64,000 nucleotides of DNA from positions 11,904,001 through 11,968,000 of the forward strand of contig OZ176052.1 of NCBI GenBank assembly GCA_964247055.1, written 5' to 3'. The notes below the pieces were generated by a model. That model saw nothing but the letters and a program-made list of their open reading frames with translations, was not told the DNA's origin and ran no database searches. The position numbers and the translations under genes were made by a program. Below are positions 38,301 to 50,699 of this stretch, piece after piece. Source of the stretch: Paragordius varius. Lineage: Eukaryota; Nematomorpha. Numbering within the stretch: position 1 is the stretch's first letter; each line of letters begins with the position of its first letter.

Positions 38301-41300
38301 ATTCTTTTTTGGGAAGTTTATATGCCAAGGTTACAGTTGCTGGCTGTTTGATGGGACAGTTGGATAATATCTTTTTTGGAGGGCACGGAATTTTTAGAGC
38401 TTCATACGGCATACATGATTCAGGGTAAGTTCTTTACACATATTGTAAATAAAGAAGGGTCATAATTTAACATAGTTATATTTTATAAACTATTTTTAGT
38501 TCGCATAGAAACGCTAAACAATTTAATTTGACAAAAATAAAATTGCATAAAAAGGGTCTGGGTAATCATGGAGATGACAATATGAGTAATTATACGTTGC
38601 TAGAAAGTTATTAACTATTGCAAGATAGCATATACAGCAAAGGGCATTATTATTGGCATATAGTTATTTTTTCAATTTTTACTATTATTAGCAAATAATA
38701 ATTCTCTTTGCTGCATATGCTATTTGGCAATAAATAATAACTTTCTGGCAATGTTACTTACTATGTATAAAAATTCTAATTTATCATTTACAACTCAAAT
38801 TCACCCTCGAACAATTTAAATTCACCCACGAACAATTCAAATTAATCCCTTGAATAATTCAAAATCACCTTAAAAATAAATTATGTGTTTTTGGGCTAAT
38901 ATAACTCATCATTAATATGAAATATTTATTTATGGCCTTTATTGTTTTTCTATTAAGTCAATTGAGGAAAATTTTATTATTTATAAATAAAAAAATATAT
39001 GTTATGTAAAAACATATATTTTTTAGGGTGAATTTGAGTTCGAGAGTGAATTTGAATTTTTCAAGGGTTAACTTGAGGTTCAAATGGTATTCTATATCAT
39101 TTTGATGTAATTTTAACCGATCTGAATCGATTAAATTGGAAAAATCGCAAATCGCTCTATATCTAATTATGAGGTTTAAAACAGATATGCATGGATGTTT
39201 ATTTGTATAATAATTTAATAACCCAGTATTTATCAAAAATCTTAAGGCGGAATTGATTTGACCGCCTTGGCAGCCCATTTGTCCTTTCTTTCTATTGCAG
39301 GAGAGCATGTATTGAGGGGAAAGGGATATCGATCCATTTTGAATAATACTTATGCGATCAGCTAATACATCTATTATAAATCAATATAAATAAATAAAAT
39401 GGTTGTAAAAATGACAATTAAATAAATTTTAATTGTCTTGCTAAAACTGTAGTTTTAGCAATTTAAATTGATTTTGGATGTATACATTTTGCAATTTTTT
39501 ATAAAGAATAGTTTGCTTTCATACTATCAATACCCCAGATATAATTATATTGTGCCGAAATCTAATATTATCTCGATTGTCAATATTTTTCATAAGAATT
39601 TCGTTCTGTATAAAAGCAATCATTACATTTAATGCATTAATTGAATTGCCCTGAGATTTTAATACAAATGAAGTCTTTGTGCTCATTTTTATTTATCGAC
39701 GCATATTCCAAAACTTTTGCGATTTTTCGGCATTTTTTAATAACCAATTACCTGTTAATGCTATGGCCCACGAAGATGCACACAATTTTTGATTTCGGAT
39801 CCCATTGATCAAATAATGTCGGCGAATATCATAAGCATGTTCGGGCAAATTGGCGTTACCGGGTGGAGTTAGCAGGGTAAGTTTGACAAAAAACTTGGGA
39901 GGAGGAGGAAAGACCCCCAATTTAGTTGAACCAAGCATGTGAAGTGTCTGACCCCAAAAATTGGAATAGTTTCCAGCTTTCCACCTATTTTTTATGGCCA
40001 AAATATCTTGATTTATTAGGTGAAAATTGAATAAATCCCATGCAAAATACTGTTGTTTTAATATTCTTACATTATAAACTATAAAAGAATTTAAGTATAC
40101 GTATAGTATCTTGGTAAAGAATTGATTTCATTAATTCTTTGAGCGCTAATCCCACAAATATGCTTTACACACTTGATTCCATCAACTTTGCAAGAGCTAA
40201 TTTATGAATAAAAAAATGAAATTTCATCTATCAATATCAAAAAAGAGCTTTAATATGCCAATACCTATCTTCGAATTCATACTTAAACATCAAGCACACG
40301 AAGAGTTAAAACTGATAATTTTATATCTATAAAACTTTTTAACCAAACACTTTCAAAAACGAATTCGAAACTGTTTATAATGCAAAAAATCAAAACTTAT
40401 CTAAAAGTCCCTAATCTTCTAAAAATCCAAAATTCACCTTATATATTCCGAACTCATATATTTCCGCTCTATTATTTGTCGCCAGAAAATTGCATTACCG
40501 CAGAAAATATTAACATAGAACCGTAACTTTGATTAGATAATTTAACCGAATTATAGTTGCATTGTTATGGCGAAAAACAGAAATATGATGTATCGTTAAA
40601 ATAATAAATTATGTATAATTTATGATAAAGCTACACTTAGATCTCTTGGGACCGACTTAAAATCTGAATACTCTAAAACATACATTATTTTAATATTAAT
40701 AAAAACTTAAACTAATTGGCTGTATCTGATTTCTAAATAATCGATTGTGTTATGATAGTATATTTGTTTTGTAATAATTTGTTGTCCATTCTAGAGTAAT
40801 TATAAAGCCAAAATTTTACACCTACCATACACTGAATATGCAATCTGTAAATCCATTTTGATTGATGAATAAATTTATTTTAGATGAGTAAAAATATTAG
40901 ATAATCACTTTTAGCGTAACAAATCACAAATAGCAAACATAATTTTAGTTTTTATCATTATAAAGATAAATATATATATACCAATGATAGCATGATTCTT
41001 TGAAAGAAGCTCCCAAAGGATATACTCGACCATCATATAGACAAGAGTCTTTATTATTAATCTTTATTTGTTCTTTCTCAAATGTTGAGGTTGGCCCCAA
41101 TTGTGTGTCATCTAAAGATAAATTTATATTATTTGCATTTATACAAATATTTCACGAGTCAATTAAGCACATCTTTGGAGTTACGTCAAAATAAAGAGTA
41201 TTTTAAAAATTATGTTTTGATAGCATGTAAAATTTAAATTCGTAAAAATGGAATATCAATAAACGTTTTAAGGGTTTTCTGTCCAGAATTATTTATGTGT

Positions 41301-44300
41301 TTTATAAAAATATTGTCTTTCGGCTTCTACACATTTCGCCCATGTCTAAGGTAATTTATCAACCATGTCAAAAGGCCCTCTTTTGCGGCAAATCATTAGT
41401 TAAGCCTTTTTTAACGTCTCCGAATTTATTTAAGAGCTATAGTAAGTAATAGTCTATGGCGGATGCGAAAAAATTTCCCATCGAAACTAGGGTGCTTTTC
41501 CTTGGTTTGTGTGAGACGGAACATTGTCATGTAGCAAAATTGCATTGCCATATAATCTGACTCATTCAGGTCGTTTTTAGAACAATGCTTGGTTTAAATT
41601 TATTTAATGTCGATTGTGTGATAAAGATTTCGGTCATTCGTTTATAATATAGAATACGGCTGCAATACCAGACATCTTCTTTTTATGTAAATAAATTGGC
41701 TTTGCTCCGTATACTGATTGTTTTTTGTGATACAGTAATGTTTTTGTAGATTGTCTTTGAGTTTGAGTTAAGTCATCATCCAATAATTCTTCTACTTTAT
41801 CGTCTTTACAGTGTGTGATCAACCAGAGCGCCCATTCTTTTTCACAGTCACAACTTTTAAATTTTTTCCAGGTTTCACATGTTTTAAGTGATAGAGCATG
41901 TTCACCATTTTCTACTATTAATGACAAAAGTCCTTTTCATTTTATGGCAAGGCTGCCGTTAATGTTCTTTTCAGATACAAATCATGATGACTGCATGATA
42001 AAAATTAGACGCTAGTTTTTGAAGAACTCAACTTATGTGTGTTTGTTGATTAACACTTCGATTCAAATTGGGGTATCTAAATACCCCAGACTAAATTAAA
42101 ATTAAAATTTAAAAACTACTGAAGGAAACGGTCCCAATTTAAATTTATGCTTCTATCCTGATAAATATTATATAAATATGCCAAAATATCTTAATAAAAT
42201 TTTGTTTTGAAAAAATAGTTCCATCTCAAACTACTTGGACGCCATTTTTATTTTACAAAAATTTTGCAAAATATCGTCTTCATTTAATTTTAAGGGTAAA
42301 ACTAAAGCTTATTTTTTATATAAATTACATCTAACATTGATAGAAATAGAAAAAGCGGTTTATTTTGTATTATTTTTTAGTTTTACAATTTGACACATGT
42401 CATGGTGACTAAATTTTTACCTTTCAGTTTTAGCTCAAAATAAGTAATATCAAGTATTTGTGAATAAATTTTTTTATATATTTAGGTTTATTAATGTTAT
42501 GTATGTGCAAAATTTTGCCATGGTTTCGATTGTTTCCATACTTTTTAAAGTATTTGATTTTAAACAGCCTGGGGTATCCAATACCCCAATTTGAATCAAC
42601 GAACTAAAATGAGTGTGTTGTATCCAAGTGTTAATGACAGAAAACAAAATGGCGCCTGTGTCGAATCAATCGGCTGCGTACATTTTTTAAAATCTTCTTG
42701 TAGTTTCAACCCTAAGATTAATTAATACAGCTGGTATATCAGGGGTAAAGAATTTAACTGTTATAGTTCAGATTTTAAGTTAATTTTGGCTCCTATTCCA
42801 AAGCTTTTTAAAGGCGATTCCTATTCAAAAAGGGGTTTCAAATTTTAAATACGCATTTCCTAATTACTGAATTATAAATGATAATGAACACACACACACA
42901 TTATTATATACCCCACAAAATTTTTTGTATGCTACATTTATCCAAATAATTTAAAGAAATATATTTATTAAAAAATAGAAAACAATATTGATATAGGGAT
43001 AACATTGTGTTAAAAATAAAAAAGGGCAAAAATTTTAAAAATATTAATTTGGAACCGCTAGAAGCTGCGGCTTACTAAACGGTTTAAATGATTTTAAGAA
43101 CATATATTCCCAATCTCACAAAAATGGCTCGGATCTAATTCATTTAAGAAATAAGTAAACCGATTTGCCACTTTCTCCTATCTATCTCATAATACTTAAT
43201 ATTGGCAAAATAACTTTTGTGAAAGAAATCTAATAATAATGTTTTTGCATACAAAAATAATTATTTATGGGAAAAAAAGGCTCTCATACATATATGTTGG
43301 GACAATTTTATATTCGATTCTTAAATAATTACATTAAAACTACTAAAAAAGATAAAATATGACCATTCCATCTATTCCCCAAAGACCAAAAATCGCATTA
43401 ATATTTTATTTTTTGCCACAAAGTTAGTTATGAATTGCTTCCATGATTTTAGACTATTTAAAAGATGCATCGTAAATGAGCTTATCGTTTTTCTGTTAAA
43501 AAGGAAAACTGAGGACAAATTATATATAAAATTATTATTGGTATACATTTGTATTCTTATTTTTGAAAAAAAGTAGAGAAAATCACAATAGAAATTTTTT
43601 TATTATTTACCTAAAATGGGGAAATAAATAATTTGACATATTAAACCAATTTTCATGAAATATAAACCTTGATACCTATTATAACAATAAGATAAATCAA
43701 AATCAGAATAACAAAGCACCATAGAATTTATTAAATATATTTGAATGTATTTCCTCAATATACATTTTATAAAATAAATGCTTTATTTAATTTTAATAAA
43801 TTAGGGTGTTTTTGCATTGTCGTGGCAACATATTGATGTGAAATATTAATGGAAGGTAATTAACAAAAGTCGTAAAGATTTTTCATTTAAACAAGGGGTA
43901 ACATTAGAACAAATATTGAAAATTCTTTTAAGGAATAAAAATCCATAGAGAGCAAGCCAAAAAATTAAAATGCGTATGAGCCCAACATTAGCGGTGGTTA
44001 AGCATCTTCCTCCATCGACATTAATTAATGCAAAAGCACCCCAATAAGAATCGATATGGTTAAATGGTATAATAATAAGTAAAGTCTCATACATGGTAGC
44101 CGTTGGGTGGTCAGCAAAGAAGGCCATGCTAATGGATGACTAGCGGTTGATGTTACTTGGATAGCGGTAGATTTCTGTTGATTTGCTTGTCGCATAATAT
44201 CTTCAATTTTAGCTCTTTCCCTAACAACTTCCGAATCATAATCCATGTCTTCGACATTAAAATCGTTTGGAGCACTTTGGCTATCGTCTGATCTGGCTGG

Positions 44301-45125
44301 TATAAAAACAGATGGTATCACAGGTTGTTTCCTTCTTGTGGTTATTTCATAAATTTGATTTTTTTGTTTGGGGGCTGGAGTTGCTCCACCGTAGTAGTAT
44401 TTAGTTTTAGTAACCGGTTGTTCTTGTTGTAATAGTAATTGATCCCTATATCTTTGATCAGCGTAGGGAGGCATAATATTAGACCCTTTAGTGGTGATAA
44501 CTGTAATTTGAGGCGGAGGAGGAAGGAGAGGGAATACGCTATCGGGTCCACAACTTGAATCAAAATCTGGACAACAGTCATTAGCTTGGGCACAAAAAGT
44601 GTCACAATAGCATAACGTTCCCAATATCGGTCTATTGCAGGAATCATTACGACGTGTGCAACATAAGTTCCGGTGTGACTGATGAAATGGATGATTTACT
44701 CTTTTACGACGAAAAGATGTTTTCCTGTAACGGTGATGTACATTTTTGTTCTGCTGTCTCGAATCAACTCTACAATAATCTCCGCGGAGATCCCAATCGA
44801 CTTCAGCGTGACCCGTTCCGGTTTTAAGGATTGAATTTCCTTGATAAAATATAGGTTGTCCATATGAATTAACATGTTTTTGATGAACAGTGGCCTTTTT
44901 AAACAATCTATTGGTGTTCTCAGAGTCCCGACCATGGTTAAAACTTAGTTTATCATGATCACTATATTTGCTAAGCAAGTTTTTGTTTATTTTGCGAGCC
45001 AATTCTGGATAAGTGTCTTTGTAGGAGGGACGGCTGTATTCCTGCCCAGCCGAAAAATGGGGTGAGTGCAGCAAAATATATAAACCAAAACTATGGATTA
45101 AGCTGTAAATACAAAACTTTTCCAT
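35370..45125 (-). CDS. TINAG: Tubulointerstitial nephritis antigen-like protein (cathepsin-B-like pseudoprotease)
   Basis: A secreted extracellular-matrix-type protein. Seven exons, 44157-45125, 39752-40049, 39223-39370, 38259-38431, 37549-37672, 37444-37474 and 35370-35534, join in phase to 635 residues. An N-terminal signal peptide is likely (hydrophobic [13 protein letters not shown]). A somatomedin-B-like cysteine module lies at about 154-193 ([11 protein letters not shown] ... CYCDTFC ... DCCPDF). A longer than usual linker follows, then the TINAG block [13 protein letters not shown] and a papain-fold domain. The active-site Cys is replaced by Ser416 in KLCASSWAI, as in TINAG proteins, while His565 (YHAVRIIG) and Asn585 (ANSWGEEWG) remain, so protease activity is unlikely. 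Exon six is only 31 bp. Introns of 4.1, 0.38, 0.79, 0.59, 0.07 and 1.9 kb hold several transposons. Vertebrate TINAG binds matrix components; the role here is inferred. Confidence 0.94.
35724..35972. mobile_element. hAT-type MITE with perfect 8-bp target duplication
   Basis: A 249-bp element with ends CTAGGGTTGTGC and GCACAACCCT, flanked on both sides by AGCCGTAA. It contains CAGTCAGACC/GGTCTTGACCCGGTC-type inverted blocks but no coding sequence. It lies in the last intron of the TINAG-like gene. Confidence 0.85.
36330..36780. repeat. Family C relative with ACTTCAAGTTGGTCCTTGAA arms
   Basis: The left arm (36330-36440) repeats a motif like CTTCAAGTCGGTCCTTGAAC, and the right end (36735-36780) has the inverse (GACCAACTTGAAGAGTAGGA). 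A half copy of the same motif set lies at 49259-49345. It lies in the last TINAG intron. Confidence 0.6.
37057..37352. mobile_element. Family C fold-back element, compact copy
   Basis: Begins TACCATTTACACTACAAATT and ends ATTGTAAATGGTA. Each arm holds two to four tandem copies of a roughly 20-bp motif (AATTCACCCTTAAACAATTC and its inverse), then AAATTATGTGTTTT-like blocks facing each other. It lies in the last TINAG intron. Confidence 0.82.
38595..38751. repeat. Family G hairpin MITE
   Basis: Two inverted arms of about 60-70 bp: CGTTGCTAGAAAGTTATTAA and ATAATAACTTTCTGGCAATG at the ends, with AGCATATACAGCAAAG facing CTTTGCTGCATATGCT. It lies in the third TINAG intron. Confidence 0.75.
38782..39090. 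mobile_element. Family C fold-back element, copy with four arm repeats
   Basis: The left arm carries four successive variants of AATTCACCCTCGAACAATT; the right arm has the inverse motifs GGGTGAATTTGAGTTCGAGA and GTGAATTTGAATTTTTCAAG. It lies in the third TINAG intron. Confidence 0.8.
41320..41930 (-). pseudogene. Decayed mariner transposase
   Basis: The minus strand reads, in order, a mariner helix-turn-helix-type piece ([20 protein letters not shown], then [13 protein letters not shown] at 41750-41927) and, further on and in other frames, the catalytic-region remnants [13 protein letters not shown] (near 41510-41550) and KLPTWAKC-like C-terminal sequence (near 41340). Several stops and frame changes show it is dead. 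It lies in the first, 4.1-kb TINAG intron next to a family-B element. Confidence 0.8.
42054..42630 (+). mobile_element. Family B TTAA element, complete copy
   Basis: A 577-bp element flanked by TTAA on both sides. The left end is CACTTCGATTCAAATTGGGG with the palindrome GGGGTATCTAAATACCCC. The right end is a related palindrome (GGGGTATCCAATACCCC), then extra sequence ending GTATCCAAGTG. Non-coding. It lies in the first TINAG intron. Confidence 0.87.
42640..44156. other. Intron sequence without assigned element
   Basis: The rest of the first TINAG intron. It contains a short CA run near 42890 and an unexplained less AT-rich open frame at 43846-44127 on the minus strand (see findings). Confidence 0.5.
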
Positions 45126-46514
45126 GAGTTAATAATGCAATATTAAAGATTAAGCAAATAAATCAAAAGTTGTTTCTAAAAATATGGGATAAACGTTTAG
45201 ATCAGATCGTATAATTATTATTGTATAATTATATTATCAAGATTCATTTATAGTATGATAGCTTTTTATCTTTGCGCAATGGCTTTCATAGCACACGATA
45301 ATTGCAAAAGGGAATCACTAGGTATTTGGTACATTTAATCATTTATATATTATTGACTTATGGAATATGATTGCACAGAATCTTCTAATTTTTTTCCAAA
45401 AAAAGTGTGGAGCTTATAAAATACGTGTAATTTTGGCATAAAAAAACAGGATTTTTTTAGCTTAACATTATGACAAAGACATATTTTAATGGCAAAATAG
45501 TAATTTTTTACTACCTTTTAGTATAAGAAGGAATTAAATGATGATATTATTACTAATAAATCAATATGTGATACCTATAAAAATGATAAAATAACGCGCA
45601 CGGCTTAATAGACAATTATTACAATTTAGATTGGAATGAAATAATTATAATAATAATCACACTCTTTCAAGCGATAATATACCATTGGCTGTTTGAAATA
45701 TCTTTCGCCAAAACATTTTAGTAGGGGCTCTAGTTCCGGTATTTTTTTTCGAAAAATTTGGTTATTTTTAAATTTATTCCTACTTTTTAATAGTAATAGA
45801 GTAAATAGCGTCTAAAACATAGTACTCACAAATTTGTATGATATATTTTGTCGAAATCTAAATATTTTTGCGATTCAAATAAAATAAAAATAATATTAAC
45901 AAATGAGATAACTTTGTATTATACTTTAAAAATAATTATATATGGGAGGGTGTGGACCGCGGTTACACCAAACGTGTGGGATCGCATGTTTTAATTTATT
46001 TGATCAAAGCAGTTCTTTAAAAAACCATGTGGTCTGATCTTTCAAAATAGTTTTGTTACTAATTTTTAGTCTTCAATGTCTATCTATCAAAACCACCCTG
46101 GTCAGTTAAAATCTTTATATGGTAATTTGTTGTGCCGTAAATAATGCACAGATTTATCTTTCTTTCACCATACACTAATCTTAACATGCTCGTTCCAGTC
46201 GCTTAAAAATGTTTTCTTTTATTTCATTAGTTACATCCTTGTTGGTTGTAGAATAACACTTAAATCTTATCATCAACCTTAAAACCACTAATTTATTAAA
46301 AATATATTGAGTCATTTGATTTTGATTAATAATTTTCCTTAAGTTTTTTAAAGCATTATGGTATATTTGGAGCTAAATATTTCCCCCAATGTAATTCTGT
46401 CATTACACAACCAATTAATTATTCATTTAAAAAATTGAGTATGTTGAAAACATTCTCGATAAACATTTATTATTTTATAAATATAAAACGTATTGATGAT
46501 TAATTTTATATAAA

Positions 46515-49500
46515 TTAATTTCTTTCTGCAAAAATATAAGTAGCATATGGGAGCGTTTTAAAAGAAAATGGTTCAAAGTCATGTCCCGTCCCTTGATAAA
46601 ATTTTCTTTGAAACTCAACCCAATGTAATCGTAGGGCATGTAAGAAGGCTGATAATCCCTCCATCAAAACTAAGATAGCTATTGTTAATATGGCCCAAAA
46701 CGCGAAAGCTAAATATAATTTAATTGGGCACAAGTATTTTTCTTCTCTGCAATTGAACCCATAAGCCAATACCATGCGCCACAAAACCTAGAAGATTATG
46801 CGTTATATATGAATAATTTGCTTTTAATCAAGTAAATATTTTATATAGATATACTCCAGATAATTCAGAATGAGCAAGGCTCAATGCCCACAACCTAAGG
46901 TACGATGCTGTGTGGGAAAGAGATTCCAAACAGAATTCCACGGCGCCCATTGCTTGTTTGGTCAACATTTTCCCAAAAAATGAGTGAACTTTTTCCTCTA
47001 TTTGATTGTTAGTTTGATTATGTTGTTTAACTCGTATAAGGTGTAACTTTATCAATGGTTTGGCCAATAACATAAGAGGTATGCATAGTAACGCTATAAT
47101 GACTAGTGCAATCTGTAAAATCTTTTGTCCTTTGTACAAATACACGCCACAAGTCTTGTCATCGGAATAGGAAATGAGGAACATACGTATTAAGTTTTGA
47201 AGCAGACTTGGGGCACATGCTGATTGTGTTGGATCGATTGCAATCCATTTTGCAATAATTAGGATTACCAGGTAGCCAAAGGTTGCCCCAAGGAATATCA
47301 TTCTGGGAACAAAAACACACCACAAATCTAACCATTCACCCTTATCGATATCATTGTAGGCCCCAATAGCCAACCCCATATACATATGGGCTATCCCAAA
47401 TACTATGGACAATTTCATTTTGTAGGAGTTACTAAATGATATTTCGTTCTTTGAAAGATGCCAAATTGGATCCATGCCATATGGGTAAGGACTGGCTTGA
47501 AAGAGAGTTTTTTTACTAAAATTGTTACTAAAATCAGGATCTGCAAAATTAAAAGCATCTATCGGATCTAAAGTGACATAGCTATAATCAAATGGATGCA
47601 TACTGTGAGTGTGCGGTTCTTTAAATAAGGCAAAAACTTTTGTAGAATTAGTTTTGTAGTTTAATGGATATTGTCGGGGTCCCATTATCTCTTGACTCTG
47701 ATTACTCAAATATTCATCATAGTCGGGATAATACATTCTCCACCGTGATCCGTAGAAAGCAATAGATTTTGAAAAGAAGTCGTTGTAAATGACTCCTGTG
47801 TATATGGAGAATATGCCCATAGCCAAAATTAAATATCTCCCATCATAAAACATCTTTGTAGTTTCTTCCGATTTTAGGCTTCGGCTCAAATAAGATTTGT
47901 CAAACCAAATGATATATGCCATTATGCATGTGACCAAGAGTCCGTGACCAGCATCGCCAAACATTACAGCAAACAGAAATGGAAATGTTACCATAAGAAA
48001 AGGGGCCGGATTCATCTCCTTGTATTTGGGTGTACCATACGCATTGACTATGGCTTGGAAAGCATGAGTATACTTGTTGGTTTCAATGTATGTTGGTGGT
48101 CTATATTTGGGTTTGTGATGAAGGCTTTCATCAATAATCAGGTGATGGATAACGTTGCAATTTTGAAATTCTTGATTGTTTAGCTGACATATGGTACTTG
48201 TGATTTTATCAATCTTTGAAACTGGGCACCAACCCTCTCCAATCATATATGAACCATGTTGTCCCTTACCCGACTTAAAATAGTTCATTATGGTGTAAAC
48301 GGATTTCGTTTTAAGCAGCCTTACCATATTTGCCCGAAGATCCGGCGCAAATGATTTTAGCAACTCCATTTTGTGCTCTTTCCCTCGATTAATTATCTAA
48401 AATATGTTAATAAATAAGTTGAAATTAAAAACGCGACCGTTTAAGATTTCACTTCCGGCCCCATATCATTTATTTTTGGTTTCGATTTCATCAATACAAT
48501 GTTTTTTGCGAAAAAAGTGTTTTGTTTCCATTAATGATTCTGATTCCGGTTTTATATATAACCAGAAAAATTATTGATTGTAAAGATAAAGTATGCAGGC
48601 GTAAAAAATAGTCATATATAAAAGCCAAAAATTAATTGTATGCTATTTTTCTCTGAAAATTCAAAATATAAGCTTTTATAATTTTGAATAAGATAACGTG
48701 GTATTATTCATTAATATAAAAATTAAAATTTTTAAGCCGTTTTTAACCGGGTTTAGATCAAATGTGGATTATGTTCCGGTTTAACAAAAAAATATTAAAT
48801 TGATTGTTTTTAAATTTATTTACCTCACTTAATTCGTATATCTGGGTCGTCAAATTTTCATACACCACACCCAATTCAGAAGATAGCAAAGGAAATGGAT
48901 ATATGGAAGCTTTAAAACTTTCACACAGTTTAAGCAATCGACTTTTAAATTCTTTACCTTGGAAAAAGATGACAAATACGGTTTTGAAAAGTGTCTCCAT
49001 GGACGTCGGATCTACGATTGCATTTGGATAATTGTAACGTTTAACTAATACATTTCCACGGCACAATCTCCAAACTATCGTTTCAAAAGCATTAAATTTC
49101 GACGTCAAAATGATCCCTGAACAATCATAAATAACAAAAAATTAACTTATTACTTATATGTACCGAATTCTATGTTATTTGCATGCAGTAACGAAAGCTA
49201 TTATAGGCTATTTCGGTATGGTAAATGGCTAAAAGAGGATTTTATACAGGTCTGTTATACCATTTACATTTCAAGAGAGTCCTTAAACACTTAAAGTTGG
49301 TCCTTGAATACTTCAAGTTGGTCCCTAAACTTTTTAAGCATGGTATGATTCATTTTATTAGTTGCATGTTTAATTAAACACTGTATTAATATTTTCAAAT
49401 ATGTTTCAAATAAAAATGATAAATCTCATATATGGCAACAGTGTAATTAAATACCATTTTAGCCATTTAAAAAATGGTATATAATAGCTCTCGCTAAGCA

Positions 49501-50687
49501 AAATCAAAAAATATTTATCCACTAATATGTTCAATAATTTGCTATAGATAAATTAAATATTTATTAAAAATTTTGTAAAAATTATCTCAATTACTAGCAA
49601 ACTATTAAAAGCGATTCATTTTCTAACTAATAAAAATAATTTGTATGTACAATTATAAGAATATTTGAAAATACTGTTAAAAATGCCTAGAGCATATATT
49701 GGTTTGCTAGGACTTAATTTTAATCAATAGTTTTTGTTCTTTACATCAATTTGCCAAAGTGAATATTATAAAAAATTTTTTATTGTCAACACTTCACCAT
49801 ACTCTTATTATTGTATCTTACTGCGTTTTCCAAAAAACACTCTATTTTCAATACATTTATTATATTAATATTAAGGGAATTTTAATTATGACCTTATAAG
49901 AGTGTATCTGTGCTTGAAAGTTTTTTCGCTCATAAATAAATATTTATAGTGATATATCTTAGATTATTTAAATGTACTAATAGAACGAACCTGCCATACA
50001 TTCTATCTTAAGAATGTTCTTAATCTGTCGTTTACCCACGGCACTTATGGTTTTATCCAATTCTTCAACCTGTTCATTGGGTTCAATAAATAAATTAGCC
50101 ATTAAGGGGATATTAGATTTGACTTCTGGACTCTGATAGCCCTGGCGTGATGAGGGACTACTTGAGGATTGACTTTTATTACGGGTCATGGATTCATTAT
50201 CAGCTTTTGGGCTAGTTAAAAAAGTTTCCTTCATCATGTTAGTGTCCCAAATATTTTCATTGATGGTCGTTCGTACAATATCGAGTTCTGTGAGGTACAA
50301 CAAATTCTTTTGCATTGATACTTCTTGTTCATGTATAATTTTGAATTCGGAATGTAGGGCCTCAAATTCTTGTAATTTGGTCCGAAATTCTTTTTCCGTC
50401 AGTGCCGGTAATAAAGCTACCAAATCCTCCAATGTGTGGATATCGGCCTCCCGAAATTGTATCACGTTTTCGTTTTCACAATGCTTGTAGAAATCTTTTA
50501 AGATAGTCTCTAATCGTTGACACATTTTAATGTTTTCCACGTATTTACGTTGAAAATAATTGCAACCGACATTTAGGTCAAGGAATTGCACTAAACCCAA
50601 ATCACCCAACAAGGCTAAAGTAGTATAAATAGATTCTGTTTGAAAGAAAAATTGGTATAGGCCCATATCCTCGCTATAAAAATCCAT
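46515..50687 (-). CDS. ATP6V0A: V-type proton ATPase subunit a (V0 sector)
   Basis: The membrane subunit that forms the proton half-channels of the vacuolar ATPase in lysosomes, endosomes and some plasma membranes. Four exons, 49991-50687, 48824-49116, 46855-48396 and 46515-46787, join in phase to 934 residues, somewhat longer than the usual 820-860. The start [19 protein letters not shown] aligns with the family N-terminus, so the gene is complete. The cytosolic half has the [16 protein letters not shown] and [13 protein letters not shown] blocks, with a Ser-rich linker in exon one. The membrane half starts near [18 protein letters not shown] and has multiple hydrophobic segments. The Arg essential for proton transfer is Arg831 in [16 protein letters not shown] (yeast Vph1 Arg735). 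Introns are 874, 427 and 67 bp. It lies about 1.4 kb upstream of, and on the same strand as, the TINAG-like gene. Confidence 0.97.
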
Positions 50688-50699
50688 TATCTCGATATA

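Noticed and set aside
38023-38367. A 114-codon frame on the + strand.
   Set aside because: It is antisense to TINAG exon 38259-38431 and to the neighbouring intron; the minus strand carries the conserved protein.
45951-46000. GC-richer GTGTGGACCGCGGTTACACC segment downstream of V-ATPase.
   Set aside because: Could be a hAT-type end, but no partner end or target duplication was found.
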